Made by a program: the position numbers and the translations under genes
The notes under the pieces: model-generated
What the model was told of the DNA's origin: nothing
What the model saw: only the letters and a program-made list of their open reading frames with translations
Databases searched by the model: none
Shown here: one piece after another, positions 1-9,981 of the stretch
Layout of the letters: each line of letters opens with the position of its first letter
Position numbering within the stretch: the stretch's first letter is position 1
Assembly: GCA_000333855.2 (NCBI GenBank)
Contig: CM007347.1
Coordinates: 302,541 to 366,540, forward strand
Length of the DNA stretch: 64,000 nt
Source of the DNA: Endotrypanum monterogeii
Lineage: Eukaryota; Euglenozoa; Kinetoplastea; Trypanosomatida; Trypanosomatidae
Direction: 5' to 3'

Positions 1-1209
1 AAAAAAAAAAAAATTTTCTTTCTCTTCGCCACCTCCGAAGCACTTCAAACGACAGAAGTGGTGAATATCTAGGTTTAGTCCCAGCTGAAGTCTCCTGTGA
101 GACTTTCCCTTTCTTTGCCTTCTGCCCTCTACATATGCACACACAGAAAAAAAAATGGACGTGGTGTCTCATGCATTTTTTTCCCCGTTATTATCCGAGT
201 AGATGGGACGATGGAAGGACATCATCTCATTTTCATGTATGTGTGTCTGTGTGTGTGATGGTCTTGGATTTTTTTCGTTGTTGTTTCCGCCTTCGAATCA
301 TCTGTCCTTTTTTATATATCTTTTTCTTTCTCGGTGCTGTTGTGGTGCTTTTTTTTTTCATGTAAGTTGTTCTAGTTTCTCTACTTTTTTTTTTTTGCTC
401 ACTCGCACGTGAGAAAGGGGGTGGGATGATACTCCCCCCCTTTTTCCTTCCCCGCCTTGGCCCCTCCTGCGACACTCACTGTTCGACGCTTCTACTTGTT
501 CTCGCCTGGAGTCTTTTCTCCCACACCCTTCACCGTGTGCGACTAGCTCTTTATCTTATTGTCACATCCCATCCTTCCTCGCCCCTCTCCCTATCAATGA
601 TCTACCGAGGATGAGGGTATTGCGTTACATACGTTCAATTTTGCACAACTCTCTTTCGTTTGCCTCCCTCACCCATTACCCCCCCCCCCCAGTGGCATTG
701 TGTACTGCTTTGTGTAGTGTGATCACGAGTAGTGTGAGGTTATGTGTGTTTGATGCTGTATGTGTGTGTGTGTGTGTTCATTGTGTAAAGACGCCTCAGC
801 GTAGCCTTGAAGAGCTAGCGAAAGGGGTACAAGAGGGGAGAGCGTGGAAATGATCTCCAACTCTTTTTGTCATTATATATTTTCGTGTCAAGAAAGGCGA
901 GAAAAAAAAAACTGTGGAGAATGAACGAACAACAAACCAACGAAAAACAGAAAATGGACAGAAGATGGAACATTTCTCGGACACAGAAGTGTGACTCTGT
1001 GATCTGAGTGGGTGTACGTACATGCGGTGAGGCACGGTTTTGAAAGACTAGAGAACTCTGGGATTTACGCTGGGCAGCATGCAGGAATAAAGAGGGGTGT
1101 GGAGGGAGTCCTGTGGTGTGGTGATTATGCAATCTCCATTTATGCACCTCCTCCCTCACGTAACCTGTCTTCTCCAGGAAAGCAGTTCCACCACCCTTTT
1201 ATTGGCCAA

Positions 1210-1232
1210 ATATATATATATATATATATATA
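1210..1232. repeat. (TA)n microsatellite
   Basis: Uninterrupted alternating T/A run of about 23 bases in the spacer before the pseudokinase gene. It is self-complementary, so the transcript could fold on itself. Confidence 0.95.
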
Positions 1233-1619
1233 ATAGTCAAGGTGATGGTTATACTGGCCATGCCACACGCAGCTCGTGTGGCACGTAAGATACATTATAT
1301 CCCCTATGCATGTCGAGCATTTCTTCGTATTTTCTTCCCCCTCTCTCATCCCCACTTGATGCTGATTTTACCCATCACCTTGTAACGACCGCGCACACAC
1401 TTTTCCGAAAATTCATCATTACTTTCTCCTTCACTTTTTTTTTTGGGGGGGGGGTTATCTCACCAAAATCTGTGGTGATGGTCTTATGCCCTTCCCACTC
1501 CCTTTTCTGCAGATGTGCAGGGCAAGGAGCTGTATCATACACGCATACAAATATACACCGCACTCATCACTGTAGTATTTGACGAGCAGCAACAACCACA
1601 CATCACACACATACATACG

Positions 1620-1645
<26 letters not shown>
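1620..1645. repeat. (TA)n microsatellite
   Basis: Second alternating T/A run of about 26 bases in the same spacer, roughly 170 bases upstream of the first CDS. Confidence 0.95.
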
Positions 1646-1651
<6 letters not shown>

Positions 1652-1747
1652 CCTCTGAAAGAGGATGAGTTGCACCTAGATTCTCCTGTGTTCCTCCCCG
1701 CCCCGACACTCTTTTGATCTTAACAACTCACCTAAAAAAGAAAAAAA

Positions 1748-1773
1748 CCTTTTATCCGTATCCTTTCGTGTAG
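1748..1773 (+). promoter_or_regulatory. Candidate trans-splice acceptor for the pseudokinase gene
   Basis: A pyrimidine-rich tract is followed by the first AG at 1772-1773, about 46 bases before the ATG at 1819. A second AG lies at 1805-1806. Trypanosomatid mRNAs receive a spliced leader at such sites. The exact site is inferred. Confidence 0.5.
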
Positions 1774-1818
1774 TAATTTTCTCTTGAACACTGCTGCTGA
1801 TCTTAGTAGCAAGTAGTG

Positions 1819-4800
1819 ATGGTGGGCATGCCTAAGCTGGTCCTAGGGGCCGTGCAGAACATCAGCGAGAGAAGCATCTTCTTTATCCCAATAGATAATG
1901 ATCACATCGACTTGGAGACAGTCAGCAACGTGCCCCCATCGCATCGCAGTGTGATCCAGCGCAACGGTTTGTTAGCAAAGGTGTGGGTTGGAGTAACATT
2001 TCACAAGGCGCATGACAGCAATGATGGGGTCGAAACATGTGTCGTGAATGACGACAAAATCTCCACACGTGGGCGAGAGAGCTTGTGGCGGAGTGCGTTG
2101 GTGTGTGCTGGTCTTCTTCGCGACGAAGACGATAGGCTTTTGATACCAGAGGAGTTTTCCGAAAAACCGTGGCCAATGCACACCGAGGCACAGTACACCC
2201 AACTGATGGAAGAGATAGCAACGCGGAAATCTTGCTCCGCGGTAAACACGTCGAGGTTCTGCGTACCTGTATTATCTATTGATGAGTTTGTCTACAAGCA
2301 CAAGGGTCTGCGAATGTGTCTGGGTGTGGCATGGATGCCGCGCTACTCACACAATCTGCGACAGTGGGCAAAGACCTTCGCTAATAGTGGACATCCGATT
2401 CCAGAGCCGTCGCTGATGACCCTTGTCCACCATATGACCAGCGGTGTAGCGGTATTGCGTGGGGCCACCAATACAGAACGCAGCGCGGAGGATACGCTCT
2501 CCTTGGCCCTCACAGTAGACAAAGTGATTGTGCACAAAACCTCGCCGGGGGAAAGGGGGTTCGGTGAGTCAAGCGCGAACCAGGCAGAGGAAGGATTGTC
2601 GTTCGTGTTGGCCACCGGTCTTGTCAAATGGTGGCCATCAGCGCCACATAATGACAAAAGTAGCGTGCCTAGTGAGACCACGCGCCACTGCAAGGAGAGT
2701 CTGGTGAACAGTATGAGTGCTCTCCAGGAGGAGCTGACTTATCGCACCCCTGAGGATTGCTCGCCAGACATCTGTCCTACCTACGTGTGCGCTGGTGAGA
2801 AGCGAGATGTCTGGAGACTCGGTGTCATCCTTTACCTTCTTGCTTCGGGTCCCACCGCTGCCGTGAGCGCTGGTATCTTCTTTCCATACAGTCGCAAAAC
2901 CAGGTCTCCAGGGACGTGCGTGCTCGCGGGGATGAACGCGGACGAGAATACACCTAACTTCCTCTGGAAACGCCTGCGGCAGGTGCTGGAGTGCCGCGGC
3001 TACAGTAGCACAATCATCACCGTCGTTGCCCAGCTCCTCTCACTCGACCCACTCACCCGACCGTCGCTGAACACAGTGGATTGTATGCTTCAAGATCTGC
3101 AGCGGCCAACCCCTGTGCACCGCTTTCCATTCGCACTGGGCTCGTACGACTTGCTTCGGATGGCAAATCCGACGGCCATCAAGCTGAACCCCGGCGCACG
3201 GAGGTACACGATGGACGGCGTGTGTGTCCTCTGCAAAAAGTTGCGCGACAGCGCATCCTTGTGCGTCAGGGGCTGTGATCACGTGCCGGGTCTGTCATCG
3301 CCGTCGTGGTCCGACGAGGAGTTGCTGCCGCAGCTGCCCTCTACGGAGATGCACTATATGACCTATCTTTATCCCCTTTGCGGGTCTAGTGAAGAGCGTC
3401 AGCGGCGCAAACAAATCGTACTTGCTTTGCAATCCCCGCCTGCAAGCGACAGCGTAACCGTCGCGGGCGACGGCACGACCCCACTCGACTTGTCATTTCT
3501 TTTTCAAATTTTCGGTGGATTTGCTGTGTATAAGAGGATCCCTGAAAAAAATGCCAGAGGTCAAGTCCTGCATCACATGACTATGGAAGAGGTTCTCGTT
3601 CCCTACCCGAGCCAGGGACTGCGGCGCTCAGAATTGCCCCTTGTGAAGATGACGATCAACTTCAGCGGTGGTCTTCCGTGGCCCTCCTCCTGCACAGAGG
3701 CGCTGCAGACCAGTGGGAGGGTCTCCCGAAACCCTCCATTGGCCTTCACGGGAGCGCACCACGACGTGAAGTGGTTCGGCTGGGTGCTTCCGGGGGAGCG
3801 CTTCAGCCTACCGAACGGAGGTCATTGGACCGCTCCGCGAGATGGGGCGTTCGTGTTTTGGTTCAACTCTGACCTTCAACCAACGGACCGAGACCGTTAC
3901 TTTGCGCTGACGAGTGTGCGGGCAGCGACGCTGCCGGCTAAGGTGCCACGCACGGTGATGTCGGACTCACTCCTTCGGCTACACGGTGGCGACGACAGAC
4001 AAGTCACGAGTTTCGCAGTAGGTGGCACACGAGAGAGCCATCGATTTGAACCCCGGCAAGGACGGCGGGGGTTGTTGCGGGCGAATAAACCGCACCGCCG
4101 CGCCTGCCAAAACATGGCGGATGTTGTCTGGCCATCCGCGGCCCATGAAATACGAGAGGGCCACGAGAGCATGAGGAGCGGTTTTGCGCAGTCCCCGCTT
4201 TCACCTTTCCCCGCGCAGCTGCGGAACATCCAGGGGTCACCAGCGACTCTGCGACACCATCGCGGGATAGAGAGACAGACGACACTGGCGCACGGCCCCG
4301 CAAAGCCGATATTAGCCGCTGCCGACTCGATAAATGCAAGCGACCGCGCACAGAAGAACATCCCTGCGACGTCTCCAATCTGGACACGTCACTCAACAAA
4401 CAATACGACGGAGATACACGCTGGAGCCATTCCTGAACTGAGTAGTGTAGACTTTTCCCCCAATACTTCAAGCTCGCATACTCCTGACACTACTGAATCC
4501 AAAAACCTACCGTCGCCACAGGAAGAAAATGTGAGTGACCACGCAGCGCAGATGAAGAGCAGCACTACACCGCGCCCCGCTCGGCGTTGCTGCACTGCCG
4601 ACAGCCTGTCGGTTGTCAGTCATCGTGAAGAAATGAATTCCTCAGCGACGCAGTGCTCCCCGGCCTTCCTGCTAAAAAACACGTCATGCTCTGGTCTCCT
4701 CAGGCCCCTATCGAAGGACCAGCGAAGCACTAGGGTAGCCGGATTTCCGGAATCCGCTCCAGGAAGCCGAGGTTCTGCGCGAGAGGCTGCGAGCATACCC

Positions 4801-5778
4801 GCTTCTGTACCGTCCCTTGCCCCCATTCAAAGTACCCACCGAGGACCCCATCCGCACTCTCTGGAAAAGCGTCCTGCTACTCGCTTCAAGCCGACGCGAG
4901 ACAGCTTCGTGGAAGCTTCCTTGGTGATGACCAAAGCATCAACACTTGGCCGTATCCCTCCGCAAACGCTATCCGAAATGCGTGTCTTCGGACGTTGGCT
5001 GTGCAGTGAAAAAGTCGAGGCGGTGTTCTGTGCCCTTACCTTTTGCGTGCAAGCTACTAGGGAACATGGGCTCCTGCACCCACCTGTGAAAATGTCTTCT
5101 CAGACCGCACATGCGATCCGTGCGCCACCGGGTGCCGCATTTCTGTCTTTTTTATCGAACCAAGTGCCGCTGCTCCGGCGCAACCACCCAGGGCTAACAT
5201 CAGCGGGGCCCGTGCTAATGCTACCGCACCATGGACTGGCATGCTACGCTGTAGACGGAACGGTCATGGGGGTTCTGGCCTTGCGTTGTAGTACCATGGT
5301 CGACGGAGCTGCGAGGGGTGGTGAGTTCGAGCTTGCAGTGCGCGCGACCGCCGCGGTTCAGGGCAGCACCATCTCCTCAAGAGCTGTATACGCGTCGTAC
5401 CTTGCGGAGTGTGCCGACAGTGAACCACCCACAACACCTGCTATCGCAGATGCATGCAACGCCCGAGGGGGGTACGAGACGACGACATCGGCGGGCCCTC
5501 TGTGTCACGTAGCGTCCCCGCTACTCACGTTCTCGTCTAACGGTCACATATCGTGCGACACCCCGGAGAATCATACACTCACCTTCACTAGCGCCTGCCA
5601 CCTTGCAGAAAACTTCACACTAAACGATTACGAGAATTCGTCCTTGTTGCTCTCACGAACAGTCGACTCGGCCGCAGGTTTGTCGGCATCGTGGATGGGG
5701 TTTGACGGTGAGGGTGTAGCGCTCCTCTTCGCAGACTTTGAGCAGTCTGTATGGGTGCCGCACCTCATCGGCGGGTAG
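1819..5778 (+). CDS. Large protein with a degenerate protein-kinase-like domain (pseudokinase candidate)
   Basis: The open frame gives about 1,319 aa. It extends upstream to a GTG at 1816, but the first ATG is at 1819 and is taken as the start. Residues ~35-430 keep the skeleton of a protein kinase. RDVWRLGVILYLLASG (about 329-344) matches subdomain IX (DxWSxGxxLY), DPLTRPS (about 410-416) matches subdomain XI, and a hinge-like stretch lies near 164. I see no HRD catalytic loop, no DFG and no clear VAIK lysine, so catalysis looks lost. The middle and C-terminal parts are not recognised. Residues ~700-1050 are Ser/Thr/Arg/Pro-rich and probably disordered. Near 1055-1200 a more ordered segment appears (FGRWLCSEKVEAVFCAL). 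No signal peptide or membrane segment is seen. The role is unknown; a scaffold or regulator is an inference from the dead kinase fold. Confidence 0.8.
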   Translation: MVGMPKLVLGAVQNISERSIFFIPIDNDHIDLETVSNVPPSHRSVIQRNGLLAKVWVGVTFHKAHDSNDGVETCVVNDDKISTRGRESLWRSALVCAGLLRDEDDRLLIPEEFSEKPWPMHTEAQYTQLMEEIATRKSCSAVNTSRFCVPVLSIDEFVYKHKGLRMCLGVAWMPRYSHNLRQWAKTFANSGHPIPEPSLMTLVHHMTSGVAVLRGATNTERSAEDTLSLALTVDKVIVHKTSPGERGFGESSANQAEEGLSFVLATGLVKWWPSAPHNDKSSVPSETTRHCKESLVNSMSALQEELTYRTPEDCSPDICPTYVCAGEKRDVWRLGVILYLLASGPTAAVSAGIFFPYSRKTRSPGTCVLAGMNADENTPNFLWKRLRQVLECRGYSSTIITVVAQLLSLDPLTRPSLNTVDCMLQDLQRPTPVHRFPFALGSYDLLRMANPTAIKLNPGARRYTMDGVCVLCKKLRDSASLCVRGCDHVPGLSSPSWSDEELLPQLPSTEMHYMTYLYPLCGSSEERQRRKQIVLALQSPPASDSVTVAGDGTTPLDLSFLFQIFGGFAVYKRIPEKNARGQVLHHMTMEEVLVPYPSQGLRRSELPLVKMTINFSGGLPWPSSCTEALQTSGRVSRNPPLAFTGAHHDVKWFGWVLPGERFSLPNGGHWTAPRDGAFVFWFNSDLQPTDRDRYFALTSVRAATLPAKVPRTVMSDSLLRLHGGDDRQVTSFAVGGTRESHRFEPRQGRRGLLRANKPHRRACQNMADVVWPSAAHEIREGHESMRSGFAQSPLSPFPAQLRNIQGSPATLRHHRGIERQTTLAHGPAKPILAAADSINASDRAQKNIPATSPIWTRHSTNNTTEIHAGAIPELSSVDFSPNTSSSHTPDTTESKNLPSPQEENVSDHAAQMKSSTTPRPARRCCTADSLSVVSHREEMNSSATQCSPAFLLKNTSCSGLLRPLSKDQRSTRVAGFPESAPGSRGSAREAASIPASVPSLAPIQSTHRGPHPHSLEKRPATRFKPTRDSFVEASLVMTKASTLGRIPPQTLSEMRVFGRWLCSEKVEAVFCALTFCVQATREHGLLHPPVKMSSQTAHAIRAPPGAAFLSFLSNQVPLLRRNHPGLTSAGPVLMLPHHGLACYAVDGTVMGVLALRCSTMVDGAARGGEFELAVRATAAVQGSTISSRAVYASYLAECADSEPPTTPAIADACNARGGYETTTSAGPLCHVASPLLTFSSNGHISCDTPENHTLTFTSACHLAENFTLNDYENSSLLLSRTVDSAAGLSASWMGFDGEGVALLFADFEQSVWVPHLIGG

Positions 5779-5932
5779 TCGTGTGAGAGCATGCCGCTCA
5801 CTCTCTTATACCCCCATCCGCTTCCAACCCTTGGTGTGGTGTGTGTATGTGTGTGTGTCTGGGGGAGGGGGGTAGCCTATTTTTATCCAGCAGCTTTCCT
5901 TTTCCCTTATCTACCTTCTTGATGTGGAGGTT

Positions 5933-5935
<3 letters not shown>

Positions 5936-5973
<38 letters not shown>
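5936..5973. repeat. (GT)19 microsatellite
   Basis: Perfect GT dinucleotide run of 38 bases, about 160 bases after the stop codon of the pseudokinase gene, hence likely in its 3' UTR. Confidence 0.97.
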
Positions 5974-5975
<2 letters not shown>

Positions 5976-8901
5976 GTGGGTGTGTATTCGAGACTAAGTA
6001 GGTTTTTTTTTCCTGACTGTTTTGTTTGCTTTCTTTTTTTCTGATTTCAAAGGTCCTTCCTTTCTCCCCTTCTTCTTTTGCATCTTATTTTAGTGCTGGC
6101 GTGGGTATCATCTGAGACGATGCCGTCAATCGCTTTGGCAAGAGGAGGAGAGGTGGGGGTTGCCGCTTGGGAGCACCTCTGGACGACCTCTATTTTTATT
6201 TATCCATCACTATTTCCCACCGTTTTCTCTCGCTCTCCTTTTTGTTGCTTCTCCATCATTTATGTGAAATTGGAACATCTAAGCAATCAAATGTATTCGC
6301 GACCTCACCCTCCTGAAGCCATGATTGTGTTTGTTCTCACTTCATCGCTGTTCCCACGGGAAATTCCTCCCACCCCATCATCACCCTATTACCACCACCA
6401 GCACACACCTACTCACCGAACCACATAGTTTTCCATGCTCATTTTTCTGCCCCATCTCTCTCGCAATTTATTCCGCCATCACACCACTTTTTTTTTTTTT
6501 TTAGTGCCTTTCAACGTCCTCAGGTCCACCCACGCGCGTTTGTTCCCCCAGTGAAGTTATTTATCATCATGTGTCTCTGTCCGAAGACCTTTATCCCGCA
6601 AGAGGCGCCACATGACATACACCACCCACCCTCACCCTATAGAGTTTTTTTTCTTTTCCACCCTGACCTCTTTTCCTCATCCTAGGGTGAGCACGCCTAC
6701 CCGCACCGTTTTTTTTTTTGTTTCCTCTCTCTTGACCAGCGGCTTCATTGTATATAAAAGACCACTCTTCGAATGTGTGACCGACACCACACATTTTTAT
6801 TTTTCCCGCATCTCCTCACCTGCTCGCACTTTTTTATCCGGGAATACAATGCGGCTTCATAGGGAGGGCAAAAAAAAAAAAAATAGATGAAAAAAAAAGG
6901 GTTGCACGCTTCTTTGTTCCGTTCCCTGTCGTTACATTTTGTTTCACGGCACATATTTCTTCCCTCATTGTTGCCTTCGCCTTCATATTTTTCTCGCGTT
7001 TTCACCTGGTTCTTCTTCTCACGGTTTGATCTTTTCTATTTTTCTCGAATCATTTCTGTACGTTTATGTTGACATTTTAAAATTGGGCGCAGTTCACTGT
7101 TTCTTGTGCTGCACCTCTTTGTCACCTTTTCTTTGCGGTATTCGACGCGTGGTCTAGAGTAGCTACACTAAAGCCAGTGACGCTGGTGTGTACTCGGAGG
7201 GGGGGGGCAAATAGACGGTGAACTGTGTTGGCAATCACAATCGCAAAGTAAGCGTCTGACACACACGAAAATTTAGGGGCCGCTCTGTACATAACTACCC
7301 ATGAGTAGAGAAGTACCCCGCTCTCTCATTCGTGCGATATAAGTTGAGGGTGCTGCCTGCCACTAAATTGATGTTTCACTTGTTTTTTTTTCTTCCCTTC
7401 TCCGTCTCATTCTCTTTCTCCCCCCTCTCCCCCCCCCTCCTCTCTCACCTCACTCGCTGACACATACATACACCGGGAAAACTTTACCCACTCACGTTAT
7501 GAAGGGATGTAGAGGAAAAAAAAAACCTATCACTAAGCGACCTTGTCGCGTACTTTGCACGCAGCATTCTGTGGACCTGCAACAATATGCGACTCCAGCT
7601 TGGGTCGCTGGGCAAAAGCTTTTGTGAAGAGATGCACTTCTGGAAAAATAAATTTCCGATTGACTGCGAGATTTTGTTCCTGTTCTTTGATTGAGATCTT
7701 TTTTTTTTTCTGCTTCTCCAATATTCAAAGATGTTTCCCCCTCTGTTTATGTCACCACTGTCTTTACACTTCCACTTTTTCGCCCTCTCCTTCGCTGTGT
7801 ATGTATGTGTTGATGTGTGTTTTAGAAAGCAGCGGGGGAAGGGGTGGATATATAAGGGCAGGGGCTTTCGGTTTGACGACTTTCCTGAGAAGTTCTCCAT
7901 GCTTTAGGGTTCCTAACCTTCTCCTATTCGTGTCCCCCGTCCTGATCCATACATCAATCTCTCGCCCCTTTCTCCCATACATCCTATCTTGTTCCTATCC
8001 GTCGGTGAGCCTCCAGTAGCGTGCAAAAGATGTGGAAGCAGCACATCCCCCCTCCCCCCCCCCCCCGAAGAGATCTATAAGCGACCATGTTTGAGTCTGG
8101 TGTTGTTTCGGTATGCGGGGTAGGCTTGGAGGGGAGGGGGGAGGGGAGGGGGGGCGTATTCAAGGATGATCGGGACTGTAGCTAATCTTTTACCCGTCAT
8201 GCCACGCTGGAGAGTGGGTCCTCCCACACTGCACACATTATACGGTCTGCTCGGTCCAACATTGCTCTTGTAGTAGGCAACACGGCTTACACCAGCATGC
8301 ACAATACCTGGCACAGACAAAAGGTTGCTAGCTTAAAAGGCGGCAGAGCTATACCGGAGTAGCGGCCTCACCTTCCACTCCTTCAGCATCTCCATCGGTT
8401 ACCTACTGACCCAGACCCTTCAAGCAACTCGGCCTGCCTATTCATACACTCGCTTTCACTCACCTTTTTTCCCTTTCCTCCCCCTCCTTTTTTTTTTTTT
8501 TGTCTCTCTCGCGGGGAACCAGTGTAGGTCGACGAGCACGTCACTTTGCATCTTGAGATTAATAATAGTGAAAGAGGGTGATCACGCACTTCCTCTGCTC
8601 GCTGTGAGACGTCACTGGGCAGACACACACTCCGCTCTACATTCCCCTCTCCACCCTGCCTATCCTCTCCTGATCATCACTTCGGTTTTCATTTCATCTT
8701 CCGTATTTTTTTTTTTTTCGGAGAAGACAAATCCAAATCGGTGATAGTGCATATTGATTTGTGTAGAGGTGAGAGAGGCGGAAAAAACGGTTGACACATA
8801 CATACCGTTACCACCCCATCCACCAGCTCCTCTGCACTTGGCGTTCTCATTACCCACTCATGCGTGCTCCTGTGCTCCCGATCTCAAAACAAGCGTAGTT
8901 A

Positions 8902-8943
8902 CCTCCTCCTGCCACACATGACACTCTCCCAATATTAATCTAG
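8902..8943 (+). promoter_or_regulatory. Candidate trans-splice acceptor for the uniporter gene
   Basis: A C/T-rich tract followed by AG at 8942-8943 gives a 5' UTR of about 78 bases to the ATG at 9022. The exact site is inferred. Confidence 0.5.
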
Positions 8944-9021
8944 GAAAGAGACAAAAGAATAAAGCATTGACGCCTACAACATCTACGGGAGACGACTAGA
9001 CGTTGATCAGACGTGATAAAA

Positions 9022-9981
9022 ATGATATCAGCGACTCGGCATGGGCTCCGTCGCTTTTGCGGGCGTCTTCCCTCTTCAAAGTCGGCGTCAGGTGTTCCGT
9101 ATTGGTGTCGCTCTCTGAGTACGTCTGTTGGTAGAAAATCCCCATCACGAGCCACCAACACGTCGACAAGGACGTCGTCGATCATTTCTGCCCATGAGTT
9201 CGCTGCCATTACCCCAATGCTGCTCCTGCGTCAAGCGCTTCAGCAGTACACGGAGCTAGACGGCATCGACCTGGGTGCGCACCGCAGTCCGAAAGAAAAT
9301 GTGATCGTCATTTCTCGGGCAAAATTTGAACACTTCTGCGCTGCAGCGCATGTTGAGGATCCAGATGCTGCCCTGAGAGATTTGGAGGCAGCTGGGGTGG
9401 TGGTGGTGCTCGACGGCGGTAACATGGTACACCTGAGGCCGGTACTCTACCTTGAGACTGTGAAAAGAATTCGAGGCTCACCGACCATGTCGAGCAACGG
9501 CGACGAGACGTCCACGGTGCGTTCGATGTCAACGGGGACGGGGAGCAACTTCATGCTTGAGGAGGCGAAGCGCCGCGTTGCTGAGCTGAGCACAAGAGAA
9601 AAGGCGATGCGGGATCGACTGCAGCCCGCCATTGCGCGTGCAGCGCGTTGGCGACGAACGGTGTGGGGCTGCGCTCTCTTCTATGCCGGTGCCCAGCTCG
9701 CTATCATCTCCCGCCTCACCTACTTCGACTTGGACTGGGACATTATGGAGCCGATCACGTACGGTATCACAATTCTAGACGCATTTCTTTTATATTTGTA
9801 TTTTCTCCGCTTCGGCGAGGAGTACGCCCGGGGCGCGTTCGACGAGCGATTCCTCACCCCAAAAGTTCGCCAGTACGCCCCAAAGGATTTTGATTGGGAT
9901 GCGTACGCAGAAGTGTGCAAGCAGCTCGACGCCGAACGCGCGAAGTTGGAAGCCATATCAAAATGGGCTGCGTGTCACTAA
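9022..9981 (+). CDS. MCU: Mitochondrial calcium uniporter family pore subunit
   Basis: The 319-aa protein is a pore-type subunit of the inner-membrane calcium uniporter, which admits Ca2+ to the mitochondrial matrix. The diagnostic DIME motif is intact: WDIMEPITYG with D240, E243 and P244 between two hydrophobic segments (about 213-235 and 245-264). In known MCU proteins the D and E form the selectivity filter. A coiled-coil-like stretch (about 177-212) precedes the first membrane segment and another helix follows the second, as in the family. The N-terminus is Arg/Ser-rich with no acidic residues, as expected of a mitochondrial presequence. The frame is open to a GTG at 9013; the first ATG is at 9022. 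Trypanosomatids are known to carry several MCU paralogues, and I cannot say which one this is. Confidence 0.93.
   Translation: MISATRHGLRRFCGRLPSSKSASGVPYWCRSLSTSVGRKSPSRATNTSTRTSSIISAHEFAAITPMLLLRQALQQYTELDGIDLGAHRSPKENVIVISRAKFEHFCAAAHVEDPDAALRDLEAAGVVVVLDGGNMVHLRPVLYLETVKRIRGSPTMSSNGDETSTVRSMSTGTGSNFMLEEAKRRVAELSTREKAMRDRLQPAIARAARWRRTVWGCALFYAGAQLAIISRLTYFDLDWDIMEPITYGITILDAFLLYLYFLRFGEEYARGAFDERFLTPKVRQYAPKDFDWDAYAEVCKQLDAERAKLEAISKWAACH

Larger units (their letters stand above)
1..1818. other. Intergenic spacer before the first gene
   Basis: No credible gene is visible; the open stretches here are short and follow simple-sequence runs. The spacer holds a poly-A run at its first bases, a (TG)n run near 763-778, a C12 run near 679-690, two (TA)n microsatellites (1210-1232 and 1620-1645) and a G10 run near 1445-1454. 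Its last 70 bases carry the polypyrimidine-AG signal for the downstream gene. It most likely comprises the 3' UTR of a gene lying left of the window plus an intergenic processing region. Confidence 0.7.
5779..9021. other. Long intergenic spacer (3.2 kb)
   Basis: No supported gene. It contains a (GT)19 run (5936-5973), many T runs (the longest near 6487-6502), A13 near 6871, C runs near 8054 and G-rich runs near 8130-8155. A 159-codon stop-free stretch at 7543-8019 opens with TTG and soon turns into pyrimidine-rich sequence, so I do not call it. Parts at 7140-7340 and 8160-8380 have mixed composition unlike a UTR pyrimidine tract, but no RNA or protein feature is recognisable in them. Confidence 0.6.

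Noticed and set aside
7543..8019. 159-codon stop-free + strand stretch
   Set aside because: No ATG at the start, contains T10 and C/T tracts and no motif; the first ~50 codons look slightly protein-like but not enough to call.
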